Below are positions 1 through 8,326 of a DNA stretch of 18,782 bases, in pieces. The notes below the pieces were generated by a model that saw only the letters and a list, made by a program, of their open reading frames with translations, was not told the origin of the DNA and searched no databases. The stretch is from Roridomyces roridus. Its lineage: Eukaryota; Basidiomycota; Agaricomycetes; Agaricales; Mycenaceae. Position 1 is the first letter of the stretch. Each line of letters begins with the position of its first letter. The stretch lies in contig JARKIF010000437.1 of the NCBI GenBank assembly GCA_029378245.1, positions 1 to 18,782 of the forward strand, written 5' to 3'. The position numbers and the translations under genes were made by a program.

Positions 1-1081
1 CTAGCTCTAGCCGCAAAGCCACCACGCGTGTTTCGAGAAGATCATCGCTCTCCTCGCCGCCGCCACCAAGGGCTGGAAGGGGGCGGTTCGAGCCTGCGTT
101 TGAAACAGAGGTGTTGCCGTCTTTGCTCGCCGCTCCGGCGTTTACCACGTCGTCAACTACAGCGTCGGGAGGACCGTCGTCCCTCCTGCCCACTTCGTTT
201 GTTCTACCCCCGCCTTCGCCCAGCTCGGCGTTCCCTGCACCAGCACCACTCCTTCTTTCTTCAGTGCCAGTCCCTGCTCCACCGCCACCGCCACCGGTAT
301 CAACCGAACCCCCACCGTCGTCTTCCGTCCCAGGACTTAAGACTCCTCCCACCGCCGACATTCCCGGTGGCAAAACCCTACGCGCCACGGATGATCCACG
401 CGTACTCACCTGCAAAGCCCAGTCCGTTGAGTCGGATTTTGATGTTGGGCAATTCACCGTTGACGCCGGCGGACTTTGCACTGAGCGAGGAGGATTTACT
501 AGCCGAGGAGAGCGGGAATACGAGTACGGCGTTGGAGGCATTGATCGAGGAGGACGAGGAGTTGCCTATTGCAGATGCGGTGTTCCCAGAGTTCCCCAAC
601 CGGTGCAGAGGCAACCGACGTTGGCTGAAGAACTGGGAGTGAGTGAAAGTCCACCAGAGAGCCCTGAGGCGGCACCGCCCGTGCTACGGGGAGGGGGTGG
701 ACCTGGGAGGGTGTTCACCCGCGAGCCGTCGACGACGAGGTTTTCGGCGCAGGAAAAGGCCAAGGGACGGGCGCCAGAGATATCTAGGGCTGTTGGGGAG
801 AAGGAGAACGGGCTGGACAGGCGAGGGTCATGAGGAGGAAGATGGCTATGGCGACCAAGGACTCGCTGAGTGGGGCGCCTGGCAGCCTGAATAAGGCTGG
901 GATGAATTTGAAGAATTCCAAACCTGGCGAGGCAGGTACGTCTAGGTCGCGCGGTGGAAGTGCGAGGGTTCTGCCTCCTTCGTTGCCGGTAGCTGGAAGG
1001 GGTCTCGGCGCGAGGAGGGTGCTCGTTGATAGTAAGGAGGCGTCTGGCGCTGGGGTTGGGCGGGGCGGTTGGCGTGGTTAG
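1..1081 (+). pseudogene. 3' part of unidentified Pro/Ser-rich protein gene, frame-broken
   Basis: The 5' end lies outside the window. No reading frame is satisfactory throughout. From 3 to about 370 frame 3 reads a Ser/Pro-rich low-complexity segment containing a PPPPPP run. From about 371 to 610 frame 1 reads the most protein-like stretch, containing AYSPAKPSPLSRILMLGNSP followed by an acidic segment (EEDLLAEES, EEDEELP). Frame 3 then resumes with TLAEELGVSESPPESPE up to a stop at 831-833. Frame 2 carries the basic tail RRVLVDSKEASG to a TAG at 1079-1081. The first switch coincides with an AAAA run at 371-374, where one base fewer joins PGGK to PYAPRMIHAYSP. The second lies near 560-610 and the third between 788 and 833. 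Only weak, non-consensus introns could explain the last two (561-610; 827-885 with donor GTCATG). The Ser-Pro sites and acidic/basic low complexity suggest a regulated, disordered fungal protein, but I do not recognise the family. It may be a pseudogene, or a gene carrying sequence indels. Confidence 0.5.
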
Positions 1082-1290
1082 ATTCAGGGGAGGTCATTTT
1101 GCTAAGCGTTCATTCTTCACTTTTTCTCGTATGCATTGCAAAGAACTAGGTTATGTCCATGTCATTACATTTTTTACACTTCAGAAGTGCCGTGCTGGAG
1201 AGACCCGCTGCAACGCAGAGAGAGGATTACAGTTATCATCAAAGAACAATAGACGCCATCAGGTGATCTCTTAACACTCGAACTGCACTC

Positions 1291-2961
1291 ATGCATCGTT
1301 GCCTGGCCATTGCAGAGCTTCTTCGCTTGATTTGTGAAAAGTTAGAGGGTTATCCCGAGGGAAACTGCGCACTGGGACGCCTCGCAGTGACTTGTCGTAC
1401 TTTCCTCGAACCGGCTCTGGACAGCCTTTGGGCAGTTCAGTCCAGTCTAGTGCCAACGCTGGGATGCATTCCGGATTTTTGGATACATGAAGATCCTCCG
1501 TAGTACCTCAATATCTCAGCCGCGGCCCCAAACTAGTGCGTCCTGCTCACGAATACTCAGTCGTGTATTCAAAATTTGACACCGTAGAATCCTGCGTGTT
1601 TCGTGACACCTGCGAATTGGGAACGCGTTCTTTTCTATTCTAGCCGGGTAAAAACACTGGATCTGGGCTTCAGCGAACGCCGGGAAGGAGTATCCCCCGA
1701 AGTCCTCGAACTTGTGCGAATGTCTTTCCCCCGAGAGCATCTCTTCCCCAACGTCCGAGGGTTAGGGTTCATGTTCCATGAGTTGTGTCTCCCCCATACC
1801 TCTCTCTTTTTATCCCCCCAAATTACCAGGATCAATGTGGAGCTGGATCCTGCACCCGCATATTTGCCCTTGGTGCCGCTCTTCGGAGCCAAGTGCCCTT
1901 CTTTAACCAGCATCTGCCTGCGCTACCGTGGAGGGAGAGTCGAAGCTCCCTACCATCTCCGCGCCCGAGCTGCTTCAACTCTCATACAATCATTGGACAA
2001 AATCCGCCACCTTACGGCGGGACCTATAGATGTTGCTGCGTGCGGGCACCTGATGTCTTTGCCGGAGCTGAAATCATTGGCGGTCCACGTACACGAAATC
2101 CTGATGCCGGAGGTATCATCTGAATCCACATTCCGCTACCTGGAGTCTCTGGAAATCTGCGTTGCGCGACCCGCGCTAGCCTTCAATTTCCTTCCTGCCC
2201 TCTCAAAGGCATGTCCCCTGAATAACCTCCAAATCGGTCTGGAAGAAGCCACGGCACTTGAATCCGAGGCTCGCCAGCTGTGCACGGTCATTGTTGACTG
2301 TTCCCCGACCTCCGTCGAGTCGCTCAGCGTTGACTTTGGTCAATACAGCGACGCCGCTGCCGTAAGCTCCGATCTTTACACGGTGGTTCCTGCGACGTTG
2401 CGACCTCTGCTCGCCCTGACTGAGTTGGTGACAATCAACGTGACGGTACCCTTTGGGCTCTGTCTCGACGATGCGTTCGTGTCGGAGATGGCCGCAGCGT
2501 GGCCTCTTGTCCAGCATCTCACGTTGCGGCGACCATACGTCCTAGGCGAGCCTTCACCGCCGTCTCTAGTCACCGTATCGTCGTTGACGGTGTTCGCGCT
2601 CCGTTGTCCTGATCTGAGATCTCTAGCAATCCCGCTCAGTGACACGCCCCCCGAGCCTGTCGAGGAGCCGCCGCAGAGTTTGCGTCCGAAGCAGACAGTG
2701 CTCACGTTACTTGAAGTCATGGACTCTCACATCCAGAAGCCCTTTCCTGTTGCTGCTTATCTGTCTTCCGTCTTCCCGAACATCCGGTTTGTGGCGACCA
2801 CGCGTCAGGCAATGGATCTGGGAGACAACGATCCCGCGCCGCAAGACGCTGAGGCGAGTAAAAGATGGAAGCAGGTGCAGGAGCTCATACCGTTGCTCGT
2901 TGGGATCAGGGAGAGCGGTATTACTGTGGGCTGCTGGGTTTGGAAAGTTTGGAGTAGATGA
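1291..2961 (+). pseudogene. F-box / LRR-like protein gene with frameshift in exon 1
   Basis: The ATG at 1291 opens MHRCLAIAELLRLICEKLEG, the usual N-terminal F-box of the expanded Agaricomycete F-box family. It continues through LAVTCRTFLEPALDSLWAVQ, whose Leu/Trp pattern is the F-box core, to SLVPTLGCIPDFW, and stops at TAG 1501-1503. The family's continuation (QYLSR..., then NWERVLFYSSRVKTLDL) is present but lies in frame 3, which is open only after the TGA at 1488-1490. A 1-nt loss or 2-nt gain must therefore lie within about 1491-1500. A good intron follows at 1536-1587 (donor GTGCGT, TTGAC branch, acceptor GTAG, 52 nt). From 1588 one frame runs to TGA 2959-2961, encoding about 450 residues with LRR-like Leu periodicity (LPELKSLAVHV, LVQHLTLRRP, CPDLRSLAIPL). 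F-box proteins link substrates to SKP1-cullin ubiquitin ligases; targets of this family are unknown. As written only a 70-residue N-terminal peptide is made, so I call it a pseudogene unless reads remove the indel. Confidence 0.8.
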
Positions 2962-2981
2962 TTATGTATACACATTATAAG

Positions 2982-3611
2982 CTACTTGCTTTTCGAGGCT
3001 TCCTGCGCGGATAGGGCGTCGGCGACCATGCGATGAAGGCGGAACGCCATGTCGACGGTCATGATGAGCGGGATGACACAGAAGGGAATGTAGCTGGAGA
3101 GCAGCATCCCAAGCTCGTCCGCAGCTAACCCAGGTGTCGCGATGATAGTTGCTACGCATGCCCACACAGTTGTGGCCGTCGACGCGGCATAGACCAAAAT
3201 GAGGAGGTATGTCTTTTGGGAGTCTGGCAGGAGATGAGTTATGGAGACGCAAATTTGCATTATACAAACCATTCCACAGTCCGCGCGCCGCGATGAAGAA
3301 GGTTGGGAACTGGAAGAATACTTCCAGGAAGAGGAAGCTCTTGAACCAAATACGGGGATCGTCAGACAGACCGAAGGCAGACTTGAGCAGAGGGTCATTT
3401 GACGTTGTCAGGTACCATTCCGCGAGCTGGCGGAGGCCAGAGGGAACAAGAGCTGGTGGGTACAGCGGTTGAAAGTCTACACAGAGGGAAGCGAAGATGT
3501 GCATCTACTGTGGGATGAGGATAGGCCGGAAAAAAAATAATAGGCGCGACATACGACAAAGAATATGAAGTAGACGAGGTCCCGAGGTCGAGAGGTGAGT
3601 GGTTTCACCAT
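2982..3611 (-). CDS. EXPERA-domain membrane protein (TMEM97 / sigma-2 receptor-like)
   Basis: Three exons on the minus strand: 3611-3555, 3504-3270 and 3223-2982. The introns are 3554-3505 (GTATGT...TAG, 50 nt) and 3269-3224 (GTTTGT...CCAG, 46 nt). The spliced product is 177 aa, matching the roughly 176-residue family. Four hydrophobic segments lie near residues 11-28, 72-92, 102-126 and 139-158. Family signatures are clear: CVDFQPLYP with Asp29, NDPLL with Asp56, and WFKSFLFLEVFFQFP with Glu80. Asp29 and Asp56 fall at the same numbers as the ligand-site aspartates known for human TMEM97. The C-terminus EASKSK is a Lys-rich tail like that of ER-resident family members. Known role: an ER/endolysosomal four-helix protein of the EXPERA superfamily (with EBP and TM6SF) involved in sterol handling; the fungal ligand is not known. 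I chose the ATG at 3611 because it opens KPLTSRPRDLVYF, the normal N-terminus; an upstream in-frame ATG at 3743 would add unrelated sequence. Its stop is only 20 bp from that of the convergent F-box gene. Confidence 0.9.
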
Positions 3612-3855
3612 GGTTGTGGTCAGAGACGCGTCGTGCACGTGTCCAACAGTCTTGGCGAGCTCGATCTTGGCTTTATGAAATTTCTGTCTCTTCCCTCCGC
3701 CATGTTGCTCGACTTTCTCAGTCTGGCCCCGGCAGCGATGCATGCAGATTTATTGAGCGGCTTTTCAGCATATTGCAGTCATGTCGAGCACAGCCCTTGA
3801 GGTATATTCGCTGGGCCAAAATTAGCGAGTCACCCTCCCGCTCTTGCACCCATCC
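3612..3855. promoter_or_regulatory. Shared divergent promoter region with CACGTG box
   Basis: This 244-bp gap lies between the start codons of the minus-strand TMEM97-like gene and the plus-strand F-box-like gene, so both promoters must fit here or overlap the genes. A palindromic CACGTG E-box sits at 3636-3641, embedded in GTGCACGTG. An AT-rich GGTATATTC around 3800-3808, about 50 bp before the F-box ATG, is a weak TATA candidate. CACGTG is a general bHLH site; which factor, if any, uses it cannot be read from the sequence. Confidence 0.45.
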
Positions 3856-5440
3856 ATGGCCACGAGGTTTCCCAACGAAATCTGGGCGTACATCGCTACT
3901 CTACTCCCAGTGGCATGCCTGCTGCGTCTCTCCCTGGTCAATAGCACGCTCCACGGCATAGCCAGGCGAACGTGGTACAAGTCGGTCAAATTCGATTCGT
4001 ACAAAGATGCGAAGCAAATCATCAAGCAGCTAAAGTGTGTGATTAACGCCAACTCATCTTGAGTCGTTCTGACGACCATCTGACCACAGGGACTCGAAAG
4101 AAGTGCAGGCGGTCCACATCCAGCCGTGGGTGGTGCTCGCCAAGACACGGTGCTCATCCTGGTCCTCAAAGTGGCGGTTTCTCAATGCTTGCATTTCCCC
4201 AACGCTTGCATTCGATGAAACTGAGGACGCGCAAATCCTCCGGCGGCTGCAGAAGCAGACCCAGCGCATAGCGAACGCGATCAAAGCCTTTCCCCACCTG
4301 CACGAGTACCACATCGACTGGGACGAAAAGCCGATCCATTACGCGGCTTTGACGTCTCTGGTGGGCTCGGTCATTCCCCACATCGGCCACAAGCTCAGCT
4401 GTCTCAGCCTCAAGGTCCCATTGGAATACATGCATTCCCTCCCAGCTTTGGCGAGACACCTTCCAAATCTGGATTCTCTCGCAGTTACAATCCACACTGG
4501 CGCATATATACCATCTTACATTTATCAAACGATAGAAGGCCTCGTCTTCTTCATCAATATCGTTCTTCGACACCTGCGCTCCTTGTCGATCGCTACCACT
4601 TGGACATCGACCCACCTGGTCCTTGGCCCATTCTTCGAGCATCTGGGACACGGACCGCGCCTCAAGTCCTTCTCCCTTTGCCTTCCCTATGACGGTGGGC
4701 ACCTGGACTCGAATCCGGGCCCCTTGCGCGAGTTCCTGGCTGCTCATCGTCTCACCCTCGAGTCGCTGAGCCTTGGAACCACCACGCGGGCTACTTTCCA
4801 CCCCACGCCCAGCACGCCGACAGCGAGATTTTGGATAAGGGAAACGCTCAAGGATCACGTGTCTTTCCCCGCACTTTCGCGACTGTCTCTCAGTCTTCGC
4901 CCTCTTCGCACGGAACTTGGGCCGCTGACGCGCTGCCTAACAAAGCTGCAATCTCAGCTCCGCGCGCTTAAGCTCTCCGACCGCGCTCTCGAGTGCTCGG
5001 AGTTGACCAGTTTACTGGTGGTACTGGGTAACGCGCCGTTGCTGAGTGAACTCAGCCTACGCGTCCAGTGTCTCAGTCCCGACATTGTCGACCTCCTCGC
5101 CATGCATCTACCGAACCTGCGGGTGCTGCATATGAACTTTACCGAAATCATTCACCAGGAGCCTGCCTCCTCCGAGTCTTCCCTCTCGCACGACTCTCAC
5201 AGTCTTCCGCGAGAGAGTGAACTGGTGCGTTCCCAGCCCTTCCTTAATGCCTCGCTCACTGTAGTACAGGCAATGTTTTGCGATGTTCTCCGCGGAAAGC
5301 AGTATCCGGAATGGGGACTCGCTTGTATTGCGATCAGGGAGAATCCTCGTGGCCCGTCGTGGTTCGAAGCCCTTCAGCGTGCTTTCTTCAGTTGTATTCC
5401 GGGTTTGACGAGTTTTGAGGAATTGGTTTCCCCTGTGTAA
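3856..5440 (+). CDS. F-box-like protein with LRR-like C-terminal region
   Basis: Two exons, 3856-4034 and 4090-5440, are separated by a 55-nt intron (donor GTGTGT, CTGAC branch at 4069-4073, acceptor CACAG). They encode 509 aa. The ATG at 3856 (ATGGCC) is the first ATG in frame and starts MATRFPNEIWAYIATLLP, a compact F-box-like motif reaching to about residue 40 (LLRLSLVNSTLHGIARRTWY). Splicing joins IIKQLK to DSKEVQAVHIQPW. The rest is an LRR-like solenoid with irregular leucine repeats: LPNLDSLAVTI, LRSLSIA, LTLESLSLG, FPALSRLSLSL, LRALKLSD, LLSELSLRV, LPNLRVLHMNF. A Ser-rich acidic loop (about SSESSLSHDSHS) precedes the last segment. Probable role: substrate adaptor of an SCF-type ubiquitin ligase, inferred from the F-box; the substrate is unknown. 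It is not a close copy of the F-box gene at 1291, whose N-terminus differs clearly. The reading frame is intact. Confidence 0.85.
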
Positions 5441-5566
5441 TTTTTTGGCAATGCTTCATCTAATCTCTACACTTTGTCGTTGTTTGTAAAATGATACTGT
5501 ATCAAGACACTGCCCTTCCTCCCACTTTTCACCGCGACTTTGGATGTGCCCTATTTATTAACAAGG

Positions 5567-7082
5567 ATGGCCACCCACCAACGCATTCCTATTCATTCGG
5601 TCCCTTGGAACGACCAAGAACGGCCCTCGTTCAATGACCTTTCGTCCCACGTCAACAGGGTCTTTTCCCGTTACTCCCGCTACTGGTTTCCCCGCTCCAA
5701 TTCCCTCACCTCCTCCCAGTCCACAATCCCTGTATCGGCGTCGAACTTGAAGTTCGTCCTGCAATGCAGTCTGTGGTACACCTGCTCCGCCCTCTCCTCC
5801 AACACAGCCAAAACACTGCTGAGCCAGTTTGGCTACCCCGTCACTCTCACATTCGTGCAGTTTGGCTTCACCGCCGGCTACTGCCTCCTCCTCATGTCGC
5901 CCGCCATCCGTTTCTCCCGCATGCGCCAGCCGACAAAGGCCATCATCCGTAACACGCTACCTATGGGCATGTTCCAGGTTGGAGGCCATATTTTCTCCAG
6001 CTTGGCCACCTTGAGGATACCGGTTAGCACGGTGCATACAATCAAGGTACGCACTATCTCCTCTATGACCCCGTCCCTCGGACCTGAGCCCTTGTTTGCA
6101 GGCTTTGTCGCCCCTGTTCACGGTCGCCGCTTACGCGCTGTTATTTGGTGTGAGCTACTCGAGCAAGACCTACATATCGCTACTGCCGTTGACGGTTGGA
6201 GTGGCGCTCGCAAGCTCATCCAGTATGAACGCCTCCAATATCATCGGTCTGCTCTGCGCTTTTGGGTCTGCCCTCGTGTTTGTGAGCTCCAATATCTTTT
6301 TCAAAAAGATCATGCCCTCCAATCCGAGTGGCCTGTCCCAAACGACGGCACACAAGCTCGACAAGCTTAACCTCCTTCTCTACTCGTCCGGGATGGCGTT
6401 CCTCCTCATGATCCCAATATGGGTGTACTACGACCTCCCGCTCGTCTTCTCCAATGAGGGCCCTCAAGAAGGCACCCCAGTATCAATGTCCTGGGTGTGC
6501 TACTACTTCTTCCTGAACGGCACTGTTCATTTCGCTCAAAACATCATCGCGTTCATCATCCTCTCCTCGACCTCGCCCGTGACCTACTCGATTGCCTCTC
6601 TCATCAAGCGCGTCGTCGTCATCTGCATCGCCATTGTGTGGTTTGCCCAATCAATCCACCTTATGCAGGGTGTTGGCATCGTGCTGACGTTCACGGGTCT
6701 GTGGATGTACAACAACGCCAAATCCGACGTCGAGCGGGGGGAGAAGCAGATGCGGCGTGTCGAAGCAGCACGGGAGGGGGCGTTGCCGGTGACCAAAGAG
6801 GATGCAAGGATGATGGCGGCTTCTCCTGCTCCCAGTGCCGAGACTACGGGCGCGGCACCGACGTCTGTTGTCTACGGTCGACCACGGGCGCCCTCTGGTG
6901 CTGCTGCTACGCATTATGCTCAACACGTGCCGCCACTGACGATCCGCGTCACGGCGCCGCCTTTATCACCGACTGATTCGTACCCTTCCCCGCCACCATC
7001 CCTCGACTCGCCCCGGTCACCGCCGTCGTCGCAGCTGCCGCACATGTTGTACGAGGCGCGTCGCGTCCCTGCAGCTGCGTAG
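5567..7082 (+). CDS. Triose-phosphate/sugar-phosphate translocator family transporter (SLY41-like)
   Basis: Two exons, 5567-6046 and 6102-7082, flank a 55-nt phase-0 intron (GTACGC...TTTGCAG) and encode 486 aa. The ATG at 5567 sits in AAGGATGG, a good start context; the frame opens slightly upstream but only at a TTG. Residues 1-55 form a soluble N-terminus. About ten hydrophobic segments run from residue 61 to 365 (for example LKFVLQCSLWYTCSALSS, VTLTFVQFGFTAGYCLLLM, IIGLLCAFGSALVFVSS, GVGIVLTFTGLWMY). Two signatures of the TPT/nucleotide-sugar transporter branch of the DMT superfamily are present: HTIKALSP with Lys160 at the exon junction, and TYSIASLIKRVVVI with Lys329-Arg330. In plant TPT/PPT proteins these basic residues bind phosphate. 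The last 115 residues are a charged, then Pro/Ser-rich cytosolic tail. Probable role: antiport of phosphorylated sugars or related metabolites across a Golgi/ER membrane, as for yeast Sly41-type proteins; the substrate is not predictable. Its 3' end faces the perilipin gene, with 199 bp between stops. Confidence 0.92.
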
Positions 7083-7281
7083 TGCTCGCTCTCTCGTTTG
7101 TTTTGTCTCATCTAGTGCAAGTATTTATCTGCATATACTACTATACACCATTCAAATAGAGTTTTTTTTCTGGGAAACAATTCCAAGGTCGTTCGTTATT
7201 TGCATAAGGTAACAAGAAGAATTACAAGAGAAGGCGTCTAAGTGTAGTCTACGAATCGGTACAAGAAACAGCCGGCCACGA

Positions 7282-8326
7282 TTACTCGACATGTCCATTG
7301 CCGTTGGCAGTCGGCGGTGGAGGTGCAGTGCGCATGTGGTTGAGCAACGGACGGACACGGTCCTCGATTTCGGCACGGATTCGGGCGCCCTTCTCGTTGA
7401 GAGGAAGGTCGCGCTGGACGGAGATGGCATGGAGGGTGGTGATGGTGTCGGCGAGTTGGCGACCTGCTACCGTGGTCGAGTGCTGCACGGAGGCACCCGT
7501 GTTGGCAAGGGACGTCTGCAAACGCCCGAGTTCGGCGATGAGCGAGTCGGAGAGTGAGTGGATGCTTTTGTTGGCTGAAGTGGCGATAGCGACGATCGAG
7601 TCGGCGAGTCCGGAGGCGCGTTGTCTGTGAGATAGTTTAGTGTCAAGATTTGGTTGAGAGGGCTAGAAGGGCGTACACAATGAGGGTCTGGTTAGAATAG
7701 TCGTACAGCTGGCCGGTGACATTTCTGGAAAGGATGTAGACACGCTGGTACTGGTACTGTGTCTCGACGGGTGCGGAGCAGGTTTGGAGGCGGGCAGAGG
7801 CGGTGCTCTCGAGATAATCGACAAGTGGGGTGAAACGCTGGGACGGGTTAGGTTATATGCAAAGGCTAAAGCAATTGGACCGCACCTGGTCGATTCCAGC
7901 AGCGGCGTTCAGCGCTGGGGTCCTGACATTCTCGTCGATGACCTTACCAGTGTGGAGGCGACGTTCCTCAACAAACTGGACAGCACTGTCTCTGCGCTGA
8001 CGAACGTAGGTGGCGACGTCTTCGGGCTGCGCCTCGAACGGATAAGGGTAGGTCTTTTGAACGACGTCGACCGCCTGGTTCGCGTAGCCATCGGCGATCT
8101 TGAGATACGGGCCAAGGCGGTTCTGCACCGGCTCGGCGTACTTGTACACAGAGACGGAAAGGCCTTTGGCGGCCGAGTAGGGAGAAGAAGTGTACGCGTT
8201 GGTTTCGAGGGCAGAACCGACCGTCTGGATGGCGTATGCGATGAGGGGGATGGAGGCGACGCGATTGACGATGGTGATATCCGAGTCTGCTTGTTTGGAG
8301 GGCATGGGGACGCTGGAGGTCGACAT
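7282..8326 (-). CDS. Perilipin-like lipid-droplet coat protein (MPL1/CAP20 type)
   Basis: Three minus-strand exons: 8326-7886, 7837-7677 and 7624-7282. The introns are 7885-7838 (GTGCGG, branch CTAAC, 48 nt) and 7676-7625 (GTACGC...CACAG, 52 nt). The product is 314 aa. The second donor was chosen at 7676 rather than 7678 because only it keeps frame and yields NQTLIVQRASGLADSI. The N-terminal half has the fungal perilipin pattern: DITIVNRVASIPLIAYAI, YSAAKGLSVSVYKYAEPV, LKIADGYANQAVDVV and YPYPFEAQPEDV. There is no transmembrane helix or signal peptide; the protein is amphipathic and helix-rich, with LSDSLIAELGRLQTSLANTG-type heptads near residues 215-235. A short acidic/basic C-terminus ends in a Pro/Asn/Gly stretch. 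Known role of the family: coats lipid droplets and regulates triacylglycerol storage (Metarhizium MPL1, Colletotrichum CAP20). Function here is inferred by family. The gene is intact and convergent with the transporter gene. Confidence 0.87.

Noticed and set aside
111..833. Continuous 240-codon frame as the gene product of the left edge
   Set aside because: Its nominal start is GTG, and the middle third reads worse than frame 1, which carries the protein-like block; calling it intact would be misleading.
4501..4510. TATATA element at 4503-4510
   Set aside because: Located inside the coding exon of the second F-box gene, far from any start codon.
4166..4858. 230-codon minus-strand frame opposite the second F-box gene
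   Set aside because: It lies entirely antisense to a well-supported exon and has no protein features; a shadow of G+C-rich coding sequence.
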